Shown one piece after another: positions 10,701 to 22,799 of a DNA stretch of 64,000 nt. Below the pieces are notes generated by a model, which was given only the letters and a program-made list of their open reading frames with translations, had not been told where the DNA came from and searched no databases. A program made the translations under genes and the position numbers. The stretch covers positions 1,045,810 through 1,109,809 of the forward strand of contig OY365820.1 of the NCBI GenBank assembly GCA_959347315.1, in the 5' to 3' direction. Every line of letters begins with the position of its first letter. Position 1 is the first letter of the stretch. The DNA comes from Bimastos eiseni (lineage: Eukaryota > Annelida > Clitellata > Crassiclitellata > Lumbricidae).

Positions 10701-10940
10701 ACGGGCACTATCGGAGTGCAAACAGTGGGGGTGTAAGCCGAAACCAACTAAGATATTACTCATGATAAATGTGGCTAAAATACGGAATTTACAAAAATAT
10801 AGAATTATTGAAACACCTTTAATGACATTGGCAATAAAAATATATATATATCACCGGCATTTCAAAATTTTACGTTAGTGTTATCCCTGAATCCAACTAA
10901 GATCTCAATATTCAAACTGAGCGACCTTACGAACTATTTC

Positions 10941-11044
10941 GCTGTTCGCACTCTTATAATGGTGCCAGTCCCAAGCATGGGTAAAAGAAGAGGGCGATGC
11001 TAGTGGTCTCTGTAATCACACTGTGTCGTTAAACTGCAACTACT
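10941..11044 (+). repeat. RTE-tail-like 100-bp repeat
   Basis: GTGCCAGTCCCAAGCATGG, GAAGAGGGCGATGCTAGTGG and CACACTGTGTCGTTAAACTG match the family. The 5' hairpin is decayed. Confidence 0.85.
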
Positions 11045-11080
11045 AGTGACTTTAGAAAGCGCTTAGACAATATTGTCAAT

Positions 11081-11368
11081 TTGATGTCAAAAGCTTTGTT
11101 GAGAAAACATTTCGTTAAACTCCATAAATCCTTAACTCTTCATATCTCCCCAGGGGTCGAGGTTGTACCGGAAGCGCCTCTCAAAACTGAAAACACTGCC
11201 TTTTCAGAGATCCTTATTCCTCATATTCTCCTTTACCTCCATCACTGTTTCAACTTTACCGACCACCCTAGCCGTCTGACTGTCTGCATACCCGACTTCT
11301 TGGATCTTGACCACCCTGCCTATCGAGTTTGTTTAATTAAGCGCCTGGTTTTTACGGCCTCGCTTTGA
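11081..11368 (+). other. Unrecognised 95-codon frame
   Basis: An open frame of ordinary composition starting MMSKALLRKHFVKLHKSL. I recognise no domain and see no convincing splice partners. It may be chance or a retroelement scrap. Confidence 0.15.
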
Positions 11369-11574
11369 TAAATGTTGATTCGCTCATTTGAATGGAAGGC
11401 AATCCTGGAAAAAGGAAGGTGAAACAATTGCTACGAATGGATGGACCACCAATCATTATTCTCAGTCACCGAAATTGATTTCAGTCTACAGTTGCCGTTA
11501 GCTTTTGTTGTCATAGGCTGCCGTTGCATTCTGGTTACATCCATCCCGCAGTCACTATTTTGTTGGTACTGCTC

Positions 11575-11660
11575 ATTGCAATACAGTAGGCTACACTACA
11601 ATATAATACAGTACAATACACTACACTACCCTACAATATAATACTATACAAAATATTTGT
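11575..11660 (+). repeat. Degenerate pentanucleotide (ATACA/CTACA)n
   Basis: CAATACAGTA/CACTACACTA units. The same style of AT-rich pentamer recurs at 11985-12035, 17450-17680, 37765-37970 and 50900-51100. Confidence 0.7.
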
Positions 11661-11719
11661 ATATAACATGCGCAAATGAAAATTTTTGTTTATCCTTCTT
11701 TGCGCGAGTATTGCTGCTT

Positions 11720-11756
11720 GTCTGTGTGTGTGTGTGTTTGTGTGTGTGTTTCTTTG
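11720..11756 (+). repeat. (TG)n microsatellite
   Basis: TG dinucleotides with single interruptions. Confidence 0.9.
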
Positions 11757-12059
11757 TGTTGGTCTGTGACTGTTTTTTCCGTCTGTTTCGTTCCTATTTC
11801 TGTCTATATTTACGATATCCTCGATGAGTTCCGTCAATTGGAGCGTATAAAACCCCATCAACAGGAAATAAGAGCTTTCTCTCGCGTATTACATCATTCA
11901 TGAAAGTGTTATTGCACCACATTAAGTAACGATTATGTCACATTGCGTAGTTATGTTGAGCCTGAGAACACCAACATATGCACCGCATTGATTACATTAC
12001 ATTGATTGCATTACATTATATTACATTAGATTACGCTATCTTTGTGATCTTATCGGGCA

Positions 12060-12335
12060 ACATATCTCAGCTGCATCTGGACGTCCTCTCCGCTCTTCAG
12101 ACCGTCAAGACCTTCTAGTACTTCTGTCTAGAACTGCCACAGCTCAGCATCCTGCCTTTGCCTCTATTGGCCCTTCGCTCTGGAATAGTCTTCCTGCTAT
12201 GACTTGTGATGCAATTCTTACCTAGTTGCACAACTGTTTCTGCTCTTAAGACTGTTCTTTTCTCTAAGGGTCCTTCGAACTGGGAACGCCTCTGATTAGG
12301 TTGTAATAAGAGAGGCGCTATATAAATCCGTAAGT
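12060..12335 (+). pseudogene. CR1/Jockey-like LINE C-terminus and 3' tail
   Basis: The frame reads ASAGRPLRSSDRQDLL, then SRTATAQHPAFASIGPSLWN and SLPAMTCDAI before stops. The GPSLWNSLP block is the usual C-terminal motif of CR1/Jockey-like ORF2. It ends in AGAGGCGCTATATAAATCCG, the shared family tail. The copy is 5'-truncated to its last 60-70 codons and has internal stops. Confidence 0.75.
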
Positions 12336-12413
12336 AGAATAGATTATAATTACATTACATATGTTACATCGCGTATGTTATTCACTTCATAATACCACGC
12401 AATACATAACTCC

Positions 12414-12517
12414 CCACTGTTCGCTTTCTAAGAGTGCCAGTCCCAAGCCTGGGTAGAGAAGGAGGGCAATGCTGATCATCTCTGCTATCACACAGTGTCG
12501 TTAAACTGCATCTACTA
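12414..12517 (+). repeat. RTE-tail-like 100-bp repeat
   Basis: Nearly full copy: CCACTGTTCGCTTTC, GTGCCAGTCCCAAGCCTGG, GAAGGAGGGCAATGCTGATC and CACACAGTGTCGTTAAACTG. Confidence 0.9.
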
Positions 12518-12689
12518 CTCAATATACGGCCAGACATAACACCACGTGGTTTACATGACATAACATTACACACTGAAATGTTTTAGATAACGTTATCTTG
12601 AGTTGCGATCGTTGGCAAAAAGTCAAATGGTTCGACTAATGACCTGATGGACTTTAATGACGGATGGAGAATGAGATCAGGGATTTAAA

Positions 12690-12785
12690 GGCAGACAAAC
12701 AGATACATTTACGGACAGTCATACACACAGACAGAGAGACAGACAGACAGACGGACAGACAGATAGACGGACAGACAGACACACA
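12690..12785 (+). repeat. (CAGA/GACA)n microsatellite
   Basis: GACAGACAGACGGACAGACA-type units with interruptions. Frames in both strands here are repeat artefacts. Confidence 0.85.
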
Positions 12786-13009
12786 CCCACATACACTGCC
12801 ACTAAAGAACGGAACCAACACGCTAGAGCTGAAAATCTGTTTTTTCGCGATACAATACAACCAATCTCTAGATTCAAAGTATAATATGAAACTTTAGGAT
12901 GGCAGAATATTTTTGCAATTGATTTTGAGCACCGACGTCATAGAAATGTGTAAATACAATGCAATACAATATGATATTATCTGAACATTCATGACACATG
13001 TCAGCTCGA

Positions 13010-13085
13010 GACTGGAATCCGCTGGCTGGTTCCACGCTTGTGCTTGGGCCCACCACTGTTTTCGGCTTACTGTGTCTAGTTTTTG
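13010..13085 (+). repeat. LINE fragment shared with 36640-36700 and 51210-51290
   Basis: TGGTTCCACGCTTGTGCTTG, GGCCCACCACTG and GCTTACTGTGT match the reverse complements of both other sites. It is a scrap of the LINE family with the GGCGCTATATAAAT tail, here in plus orientation. Confidence 0.65.
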
Positions 13086-13239
13086 CTGTTCTAACACTCG
13101 TTGAAATGACGTTTAACGTCGTTATACGTTTCACTGGTTCATTCATATCGTAATTTTAATCTCTCTACATAACAGGGCGATCGATCTAACCAAGAGAGCG
13201 CGAGAGGGCTATTCACGTGAGGTCATACCAGTCTCCCGT

Positions 13240-13372
13240 TTACTACACGCATCCATTCATAAAACGCCAGCTCTGCACCCCTCCAATACAGGCCAATCAG
13301 GGCACGAATGGTGCTATTCCCCGAAACGACAAGCCCATTCTGAAGGGGCGCTATATAAATCTTTATTATAAT
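13240..13372 (+). repeat. LINE 3'-tail fragment
   Basis: Decayed sequence ending in AGGGGCGCTATATAAATCTT, the shared tail of the CR1/Jockey-like fragments. Confidence 0.5.
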
Positions 13373-13671
13373 CATAAAGCCCGTGTTGACAGTCAAGATG
13401 CCCTATCCACAAATATCTATCACAAGATCAAGGGCGTTGACGTAATCATCTTGTTGTGCGTATGAAGCCACCTAGCGGGGAAGAAGGACGATCAGTTGAC
13501 ATGGCGAACGTAAAGGGGAATTTATGGGGAAGGAGATGAGTGATTGTTCGAAGCCATCAACCGGAGACGAGAAATTAGGGTCGCCAAATGCTTGAACCCA
13601 TTGACACATCTTGGAGGGTTTTATTAGATCCGTCTCAATAATTCCAATACCACTTCATACATCATACGCAT

Positions 13672-13776
<105 letters not shown>

Positions 13777-13929
13777 AACCCACACACACATGCAAACACA
13801 CGCAGTCACACATACATCATTGCATGTTTATGTATATACCTGCAAATCATGGTATCTGTGGCCGTCTGGCTAGCTATCTCTCCCGATATGTGTGTCTTTG
13901 GCAGCCCATCTTTCGCTCCTCGCTTCCCC

Positions 13930-14030
13930 TCTCTGTCTCTGTCTCTGTTTCTGTATCTGTATCTGTCTCTGTATCTGTCTCTGTCTCTGTCTCTGTCTCT
14001 CTATCTCTCTCTCTCGCTCTCTCTCCCTCT
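13930..14030 (+). repeat. (CTGTCT/CT)n pyrimidine tract
   Basis: CTCTGTCTCTGT hexamers grade into CTCTCT. Confidence 0.9.
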
Positions 14031-14189
14031 CTTTATTTTCCCTCTCTTCCGTCTCCTCTCATATCATCATGTATGTCTAGTTATCCGGGCGTTCGATTTG
14101 GTTTCGATTTAATAAGTGTACGTGACCTGAGCGAAGAAATTGGTTGTCGTCTGTCCCTAACCTTTATCGCCTGACTATCACGATCTGGC

Positions 14190-14640
14190 GCCAGAGGTTG
14201 GAAGATGGGGAGAGGAATAGGAGGAAGAGGGTGCTGAAGAGAGGAAGGAGAGGAGTAAAAAGAAGAAAAGGATGAGGAGGTGGAGGAGGAGGAGGAGGAG
14301 GGAGAAGAAGATGAGAAATGGGAATTAGTTTGAGTGAAGAATTTACAAGAAAGTGGCGATGGTAATGATGATGAATCGGAGAAATAAGAAGTGGGGTAGG
14401 GGGAGGAGAAGGATGTCAGGGAGGAGCATTTAGGAGCAGGTGGAGAAGGAGGAGGAATAAGTGAAGAAGGAGGAATGCAAGAGTGAGAAAGGTAAGGAGG
14501 GAGAGAGTGGGAGACGGAGAAAGAAAGAGAGGGAGAAGGGTAAAGAGGGAGAGAAAGGGAGAGAGGCAAATCTGGAGAGGGAGACAGACATACATGGAGA
14601 TAGAATGGGAGGTGTAATTGGAGCAAGAGGAAGAGGTGAA
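14190..14640 (+). repeat. Long purine-rich tract
   Basis: About 450 bp strongly biased to A and G on the plus strand (GGAGGA, GAGAAGG units). Proline/serine-rich open frames on the complementary strand are a consequence. Confidence 0.85.
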
Positions 14641-15289
14641 AGAGGAGATTCAAGGACGTCAGGGTTTAAACAGTGTGCTATTATGCGAAACGGTTCGTCC
14701 AGTGGAACTGATGAGGTCCTTGGTGAATGTAGAAGACTTGGGGCCTCTGAGTCCATTGCAAATTAACACCGGCGTCTCTGTACCTGCCTATCTTTGTCTC
14801 GACCCCTCTCTATCTCTGCCTTGTCCTGTCTCTGGGTTTCGCAATGTAAGCATAACTGAATGGCCACTGCTAAAAGTGACGACATATAAATTGGTTAATA
14901 GGGCATACATTATGAATTATAATGTGATCAATGAATAACCTAGTTGAATAGTCCTAACATGGTGCAACCATCGTTCGGACATTATCCAGTCACACAAGCC
15001 TACGGTCGAGCTGGTTCTGTCATGTGCTCTGTTGACAAGATAGCTAAGCAAATATTCGAGTAGAATATTATTGGTCTCAGCGGACTGAGGAAATTAACCT
15101 GCCAAGCTGACAGATGCGACTCGCGCTAATTTAATAGCATCCGATAATTGGCTGCTATTTCCAGTGCCGTTAACTAGCATGCTTTCAGAACAGCGTCATG
15201 TGGGAAGGAACAAATTGGAGATTATAGTCAGGAACGCAGAACTGAATTAAAGCTGAATTAGGAATTTTTAGATGTAGGCCCTAATGTAT

Positions 15290-15570
15290 CACAGATGGAC
15301 GGAAGAAAGAGAGGGGAAGAGAAATACGGATAAATAATAGGAAATAATAAAAGGAAATCAGGAATGAAGATAGGGAGAAGAGATTAGAGGACTTATGATA
15401 GGAATTGAAGAAGTGAGAAGCAATAAGGAACGAAGGAATAAAGATTGGAATGAAGTCATAGAGGAGATTAGAGAATAGGGAAGGAAGTCTGGAAGTACGA
15501 AAGGAAGAAGGGAGAAGTGAAAGAGGAGAACAGAGAATGTAAAAAGGAATTTTGGTTGGAAGGAAGGTTA
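15290..15570 (+). repeat. Purine-rich tract, lower density
   Basis: GAAGGA- and GGAAT-rich sequence with scattered pyrimidines. No gene seen. Confidence 0.7.
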
Positions 15571-15739
15571 TGAAGAAAATACGAAAGAATTGAACGGTGT
15601 AAAGAAATATAGAGAGCAAGGAGTAATCGATTAATGATGGTTACAGCGGGAACTAAGAAGTTCGTCATCACCAGCGTGTTGACAAAACACGAAGTAGGCA
15701 ATGGAAAGGTACAATTAGACACACGGGGAGGACAAGAGA

Positions 15740-15875
15740 CGCATAAAGGAACACACATGTAACACAAAGGAGAAAATAGGAAAACACAGGAACACTTGTG
15801 AACATATAGGAACACATAGGAATACATGGGATCATATTAGGAAAACATAGTAACACAGAATAAAACGTAGGAACA
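15740..15875 (-). repeat. GGAACACATA minisatellite, inverted relative to 16690-16980
   Basis: Degenerate units AGGAACACATAGGAATAC on the plus strand are the complement of the TATGTGTTCC units found about 1 kb to the right. Confidence 0.75.
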
Positions 15876-16679
15876 CTCGAACCACAGAATTACGCAGTTG
15901 AAACTGTGGGAAAATGAATCGAACCAAGCTTAGGTTTACTCGATTACTCGCAATAACGAAGTCGACGACTATGATGAGGATGTATCTTCAATGGGCAAAT
16001 TGTGATTCATCCCAGCAGCTAAACAACGCCTGCGTCTATGCCTGGCACGCCTCTCGAAAGAGCTTTTCCGGAGGGTGAGGTGAATATATAACGGGTAACG
16101 ATTTATCTTCCATCTCTCCGACGCCGAATGAATATTGTGGCGATATGTAAATACTGGCACACTCACGCAAGCAGGTAAATACAATTAAGTGAATTTAATT
16201 TAACGAGTGCATATTAAGAGATGAGGGGAGGGAACACCTGAACGTTTAAGAGATACAATTATCTCTTTGAAACATTCTCCACCTTTTCGTAACTTTTGTT
16301 TGTCGACTATACAGTGCGTAATGATTGAATACAATACGACTGCAATTCGATATTTCCTTTATTACATCTAATTCAGAGGTTCACACACGCTTCGACGGCG
16401 CAATAGCTGTTACATTGCAAAGTAGGACTTGTTCAAGGTCTCTACACAGTTTCTCGATATGACTCCATATTATATATATCGTCTATATATCCTTTATTTT
16501 TCGGAGGCAGACAAACCCACTTTGCGCATACATTTGCATATGCAATGTGAGCGATGCTCTTGTTCGTGTAACGCAGGCGCACGTCTGCATGTCAATGCGC
16601 CTTACAGGCTCCGATTAAACTTACGCTGGAAGTAACGCTTGCGTTTGTCTGTCGCTTGTGTCTTGATTATATGTTCCAG

Positions 16680-16980
16680 TGTTTTCCTATGTGCTTTTGC
16701 GTTCACCTCTATGTCCCTGCGTCTTCCTATATGTTACTATGTTCGCTATGTGTTCCTATGTATTATTGTGTTCCTATGTGTTCCTATAATGTTATTACTA
16801 TGTTCCTCTGTGCTCCTATATGTTATTATTATGTTTCTTATGTGTTCCTAAATTTTATTATTATGTTCCTATGTATTCTTGTATGTTATTGTGTTCCTAT
16901 ATGTCTTCATATCTGTTCCATTGTGTTCCCATGTGCATCGATGTGTTCCCACGTATACCTATTTGTTCCTGTGTATCGTT
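16680..16980 (+). repeat. TATGTGTTCC degenerate minisatellite
   Basis: Units of about 10-20 bp built on TGTTCCTATG repeat some twenty times. The long cysteine-, valine- and phenylalanine-rich frames here (all three plus frames) come from the repeat. Confidence 0.85.
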
Positions 16981-17074
16981 AGTCTCATGTATAGAATGCA
17001 AAGTCATTTCTCTCACCTGGAAAACGTCCAATTGTTATTCATCTCTCTTTGTCAACGAATCCTTTCCAACGGAG

Positions 17075-17178
17075 AACCCATTGATCATCTTCTCCGTGCT
17101 GTCGCCCAAATCTCCTCCTGGATGACCTTAGATCTCTTCCACCTGAACCCAACCGACACTGACTTCATACTTAAGTGA
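17075..17178 (+). pseudogene. LINE reverse-transcriptase scrap (thumb region)
   Basis: The frame AVAQISSWMTLDLFHLNPTD TDFIL resembles the conserved WM..N.LKLN..KTEFL motif of CR1/L2-like reverse transcriptases. About 35 residues remain. Two key Lys positions are changed. Confidence 0.5.
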
Positions 17179-18058
17179 GCAATTAATATAAATCAAGATC
17201 CCTTTATTTCTCCTAACCCTGACTGTACTCCCACGCACAAATGCATTGTGAATAATTCTTCTGTCTTTAATTCAGGTGATCCGCCATTTCCTCACTTACT
17301 GTAATCTTGTAACCTTGGTCTCATACTGACAGAATTCTATGACCGACTGAAATATTATTATTCCATTACAATCTGTACAGTAACGTTTTGTTTAACGTTA
17401 TATTGTACTCCATTGCAATGTGTCGTATACCTAGGTTTTGCTTGACATTTAATTTTGTGGCCTTGTACTGTATTGCATATATTTGTATAGTATTATATGC
17501 ATATGTATAAATTGTGTATATATTGTACAATGTAGACAAAACGTTGGTATACAATACAGTAAAAACAATACAATATAGTACAATACAATGCTATGCAATA
17601 AAATGTTGGAAAATGTTGGTTTATTATGCAATAATAATACGTTACGTTGGTATTACAGTACAGTACAGGGTAACAACTGTAGTCAATGTTATGTTAAACC
17701 TATAAATTACATTATATGTTGTCTTGCTATTAATGACTGATTCAATGTTGTGTCTTAATCGTTGTTTCAGTCTTCTTTGGTGCAGCTTTCATTCCATCTG
17801 TTTATTGTTTCCGAGCGTCTTATCGTGAGAATGGTCCCTTGGGAGCACTTGCCCTATTCCAACGGTCAACCCTTCTCGTCATGCCTCTCACGCTCTCCTC
17901 CCTCTCCAGAAATCGAATGACAATTTTCACGCTCCGATAAAGACTTAATGCACTCACACCAGGACACACCCGCGCACGCAAACACACATACTCACTCAGA
18001 CAGATACATTCACGCTGACAAATAAGCACATTCACGCAGACATGCACAAGTACAATCG

Positions 18059-18060
<2 letters not shown>

Positions 18061-18090
<30 letters not shown>

Positions 18091-18107
18091 TATATATATA
18101 CATATAT
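18061..18107 (+). repeat. (TA)n microsatellite
   Basis: TA dinucleotides with one A insertion. Confidence 0.95.
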
Positions 18108-18230
18108 ATGGACACACGCAGGCCCAAAGACACATAATGTGTATATATCTATATAATAATTCGCATAATTATATAAAAATCTCTGTTTGATTATAAATCG
18201 TCATTTGAAGGAGATATCTGAAATGCGTCG

Positions 18231-18668
18231 ATGCGAAATGTAACGATCCCTTTAAAGCGTTTGCGTCGTTCGATTGTCCTCACAGTTACTTGGAGCGATG
18301 CCAACAAAATGGCGGATGATCGATCAAGTCCTCGCAGCGGGCGTAGCCACCACCAGCTAAACACGGATCAGTGGTCGAGTTATTATGAATTGTTGCTCGG
18401 CGGGATCAAAGCTGCGTCATGTATGGCGGTGTTCACTATGGGATCAAAGGTATCGAGGGATCGATTTTCGATGAGGTTGACGAGATATGAGTCGGTGTGG
18501 ACGACATTTGAAAACTTATTAAATCCGATCAAAGAGTTTTGTGGCATAATTTACTCTGTTTTCATTATTAATATTTGTCTAATTATAATTTTATTGTTGT
18601 TGTTTCATTTCTTCGTCTTCAAATTCTTTTTAGTTACGATCTGCTTTGTGATAGTCACAATATCATAA
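18231..18668 (+). other. Unrecognised 145-codon frame
   Basis: The first part (RNVTIPLKRLRRSIVLTV, later SDANKMADDRSSPRSG) has ordinary composition. The last 40 residues are hydrophobic but coded by AT-rich ATTATTATT-type sequence. No family is recognised and no splice partner is evident. Confidence 0.2.
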
Positions 18669-18824
18669 ATCTTATTATTATATTAAGAGCCACAATAGAA
18701 TAAATAATATAATTATTATTAATTTGATTATAACATCAGCATCAGCATCATCTTCTTCTTATTCCTCCTTCTCGGCTTCTTCCTCTTTTACACTCGCATT
18801 CACATCCTTTACCTCTCTTTATCC

Positions 18825-18990
18825 GTCTGCCTCTGCCTCTGCCTCTGCCTCTGTCTCTGCCTCTGCCTCTGCCTCTGCCTCTGCCTCTGCCTCTGCCTCT
18901 GCCTCTGCCTCTGCCTCTGCCTCTGCCTCTGCCTCTGCCTCTGCCTCTGCCTCTGCCTCTGCCTTTGCTTCTGCCTCTGCCTCTGCCTCT
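18825..18990 (+). repeat. (TCTGCC)n hexanucleotide
   Basis: About 27 units, almost pure in the centre. It encodes Ser-Ala repeats on one strand and Ala-Glu repeats on the other; neither looks like a gene. Confidence 0.95.
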
Positions 18991-19104
18991 CTCTCCCTCT
19001 CCTTCTTCCTCTCCATCGTATTCTTCTCTCTATTCCTCTTTCACTTCCTCTTCCTCATTCTCTATTTCTTCCTATGCCTTTTCCTCTTTCTCTTTATATT
19101 TTCT

Positions 19105-19225
19105 TCCTCCTCCTCCTCCTCCTCCTCCTCCTCCTCATCATCATCATCACCTTCTTCTTCTTCTTCCTCCTCCTCCTCCTCTTCTTCTTATTTTTCTTCA
19201 TCATCGTCTTTTTCTTCTTTTTCAC
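19105..19225 (+). repeat. (TCC/TCA/TCT)n trinucleotide tract
   Basis: TCC units followed by TCA and TCT units. This gives the poly-Ser frame. Confidence 0.95.
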
Positions 19226-19843
19226 ATTCAACCACGCACATGCGACAATATAATATTATTAAGTCCCCATAAGATAACACGAAGCCATTTCTCCAAGCCA
19301 CTAAAAAATAGCTCAACAGTCATCGAAATATTAACAGTCTGAGCAATATTAGAGAACAATAACACAATTAGAATTCTCTGACGATAATCAAATCGGACCT
19401 AAGATTAATGAAATTTGAGTTGCACTTGTTCCAACTTCATTCCTTGTTCCGTACATCCTTCCGTCTTTTTCTCTTGATGGACCCTGGCGTGGGTAGGGTC
19501 ACCGAGTGGGCAATTGGACCCCTGGTGAACCCCTTCACGCTACAATATCCGGAGGAGGTATGGGGTAGGGTCCACCATGGGGGCGGGGGGCTTGGCTGTT
19601 ATGAGGTTGGGCAGAGTTGAGTGCGTTCTTCATTGCCCATCGATTTGCGAGGTTGGGGTCAAATCGATTTCCTGGGGTGGAATGACGGAAATGTGAATGT
19701 TGTGCTGGGCCGCTTGGATCAGTGCAAGTGCGATGCGAGTGTGTGTCAAAGTACGCTTACACTTGTGTTCGTCTGTCTCCCTGTCTGTCTGTGTGTATAT
19801 CCTCGTATCTGCCTGAACTATCTTGTTTGTTTGCTTGCTCGCA

Positions 19844-19932
<89 letters not shown>
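19844..19932 (+). repeat. Perfect (CTGT)n microsatellite
   Basis: About 22 uninterrupted CTGT units. Confidence 0.97.
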
Positions 19933-20003
19933 GGAAGTGCCCAGACATAGGTACAGCGGAAACGACCACTTCTCTTGATTTCAGTTTTCTGTAGTTAAAA
20001 CCC

Positions 20004-20106
20004 ACCACTGCTTGCACTCTGACAGTGCCAATCTCAAGCCTTCAATTAGAAGGAGGGCGACTCTAATGATCTCCGTTATCACACGCTGTCGTTAAACTGC
20101 AACTAC
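20004..20106 (+). repeat. RTE-tail-like 100-bp repeat
   Basis: CCACTGCTTGCACTCTGACA, AGAAGGAGGGCGACTCTAAT and CACGCTGTCGTTAAACTGC. The CGAC/GTCG stem is kept. A 25-bp partial copy of the 5' end follows at 20321-20345. Confidence 0.9.
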
Positions 20107-20939
20107 CAAATTCTGTTCTGTCTATTACGAAGATGCTTGATGCTTTGCATAATTACACACCTCTTTCAAGTGTGATGTTTATCCTATAAGTTATTGCAGC
20201 AGTATATAGTCTATGTGCGCGTTGTCTTAATCACTCTTAACAGAAATTACATTAGAAGCTAAAAATTGGTGAGAACCGTAAAGCCAAGTTGCTCCATCCT
20301 GCTTCTCCACAAACTGTATCACTGTTCGCACTCTGACGAAGCCAGATATATCCTAAATTGAGACAACTGCTACGCTGCCGTCGCTGGGGTTCATCTATGT
20401 GCCAAAAACGCTTTTACCAAGGCAACGCAACCACGGAACGGGAGCCAGCAACAAAGAGCAAGTGTTACACGGTCTCGGTATTAGAGCAAAAGGCAAACAC
20501 AGTCTGCAATCATGCAATGAGTTGCAGTAGTCAAACATTGTCAGAATAAGGCATCAATGTCTTCAGTTGTATTTAGTCAATAATATGATTAGTCCAAACA
20601 ATTACGCAATAAATTTAAGGACATCTAAATATTTATAGCACTGAGTTTAAACGTTGTCTAAAAGGTGTCTAAGCAGTGATTTAAAATACTACGATAATTC
20701 TGCGTCAAACACGCTTCTACGGAAAATAGTTCGATCCAACAATTCTATGAAGTCAATATGCTTTTGTCTAGATGGAACACACAGATTTGCCTATTAATTG
20801 TCCAATGTTCGTTGAAATTGCCAAAACTTGTCCGCTTGAATATACACCTCACGATTTAAGATCTCCTTGTACGAAGCTTAATAGACCTAAACTGAAATCT
20901 GTAAAAAGGCCACCTTCATGATTTTAACCGTTCTCCGCA

Positions 20940-21035
20940 CACCCCGTTGTACAAAATGTCCACGTCTGGAAATGAATGGTATTAGGAAAGTGGCTGCGTA
21001 GCACACCTTTATATCGGTTAACACTAAATGTTATA
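20940..21035 (-). repeat. Dispersed repeat paired with 22695-22775
   Basis: CCACGTCTGGAAATGAATGG and GTAGCACACCTTTATATCGG recur at the second site with few changes. The block ends on the CACACCTTTATA motif. Confidence 0.7.
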
Positions 21036-21039
21036 ATAA

Positions 21040-22500
21040 GGGCATGCCTCTGACATTTGTTCAATGGCTATTTTTGCCTTCGTCTGTAGGCTATTGCAAT
21101 TCATTGAGGTTATTATATCTGTGAATCCAAGTGAACTCTGCATTCACGTATATTCGCTTATTTTCCGACCACCACCTTTATTAGGTAGCATACTACTAGA
21201 ATTCGAAGCCAAAGATATGTGGGTCTGGAGCGTTGGATTTGGATGAATTATACGTCCCTGAAGACTCGGATTATAGAAATCAACGATGGTTTTCAATGTC
21301 AGACTGAGGCAATAGGTAATATCCTTTCAATAGAAATCGACGGTGTGTATCTTATTACATTGATAATTATTACGCGCCATAAATTTACCGCGGCTATACT
21401 AAGGTCATTATTTAATTGGAGTAGACCTCCATTCACGGAAACGATTGTTAATTTCTGCTTGGACACCTTTCGTAGGCCTTATTTAACTGTTGGAGCTACT
21501 CATAATATTGCCAGGGGTCGTTAATAGCTTAATAATATTAACGTCGCAAATTTGCTCACTTAGACACCTTTAACTTTTGTCATTATAATACTATAAATAG
21601 GTAAATGATCGCCGAATATTATGTGTTGGAGTGTTCTTATAACAATTCTATTAGAGAGAAAATAACGTTCCACTATAGCAGTTGAAAACGATGAAAGCAA
21701 TGTAGCATTGTTCAATGGTAGCGGGGCATTATTTTGGACAAATACTACTTCTGCACTTTCTTCATACTAACAAGTGCTAAACGTTAGTAAATTAAATGAT
21801 TAATTGTGCTAACGCTTCAAAACTTGCCTTTATACCACTACGCTTGAATCATCTGTCGTCAGCGATCTTAAACCCGCGATGTCATAGTTTACCTGCATTA
21901 CATCGAACAACATCTATTGCAATACGACGGAAGAAGTAGCAATTATGATGTCTCAGTTGGAGCAGTGCTAAGGGACTATTGATAAATGGCGCAATGAAAC
22001 TCCCAGACGCATCGTTCTCTAAACTAGAGGAAATTAAAAAAATCGCCGTCATTTCGTGTTCATCATCTCATAGTGAAGATTTGCAATTTTCATGTTGATG
22101 ACATTTCTTGCGTTTTTCACTGATAGAATTGACCGTGGCAAATGTTGTCGTATTCATTTATTTTAAACACGGTTAATTTTGTATAAAAGGTGGCCACAAA
22201 GGCAGCTGACGACTCTAAGGATAACTAAGGATAAATTTCTACCAGATATGGAGTGTTTCATTTTCCGGGGCGACGCCGTGGTTTTATAACTCACGCGTCT
22301 AATTTGCATACATTATCATCCCCGCCTTCAGATGCCATGAATGTAATTCAACGCCTAAACTTAAATTGTGCGCCAGATGTATGTTCAATTCTGGAGTTGA
22401 TTCTAGAGCGCCTCTTAGTTGTTTCCTAGAAAGGGCGCTATATTAATCCCCTAATGCATGTTTGCTGGATATGATTCATACTTCATTAAATATTATCATG
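21040..22500. other. Non-coding sequence with two CACC(T)TT motifs
   Basis: I find no exon here. TTAGACACCTTTAA sits at 21560-21573, and a related GGACACCTTT lies near 21462. A LINE tail (GGGCGCTATATTAATCC) lies near 22433-22449. Confidence 0.5.
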
Positions 22501-22502
22501 TT

Positions 22503-22609
22503 GTTGCAGTTTAACGACTCTCTGTGTTAACAAAGATCATTAGCGTCGCCCACCTCCTTTATCCAGGCTTGGGACTGGCACTGTGTGAGTTCTTGCAGCG
22601 AAGGAGTTG
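22503..22609 (-). repeat. RTE-tail-like 100-bp repeat, minus orientation
   Basis: GCAGTTTAACGACTCTCTG, ATCATTAGCGTCGCC and ATCCAGGCTTGGGACTGGC. The CCAG/CTGG and CGAC/GTCG stems are both intact. Confidence 0.9.
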
Positions 22610-22694
22610 AAGCACTATTGCCTGGAAATTATATACAGCAAATAATAATACCATTGAAAAATGTTTAAAAAATCCACTTTCGATTTTCCGCTTA

Positions 22695-22775
22695 CTCTTT
22701 TTACACACTACCCACGTCTGGAAAGAAATGACTTGAGGAGAATGGCGGAATAGCACACCTTTATATTTGTTAATT
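22695..22775 (-). repeat. Second copy of the 20940-21035 repeat
   Basis: CCCACGTCTGGAAAGAAATG and ATAGCACACCTTTATATTTG correspond to the first copy. Confidence 0.7.
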
Positions 22776-22799
22776 CTGATATTATGTATAATCAAAAAG

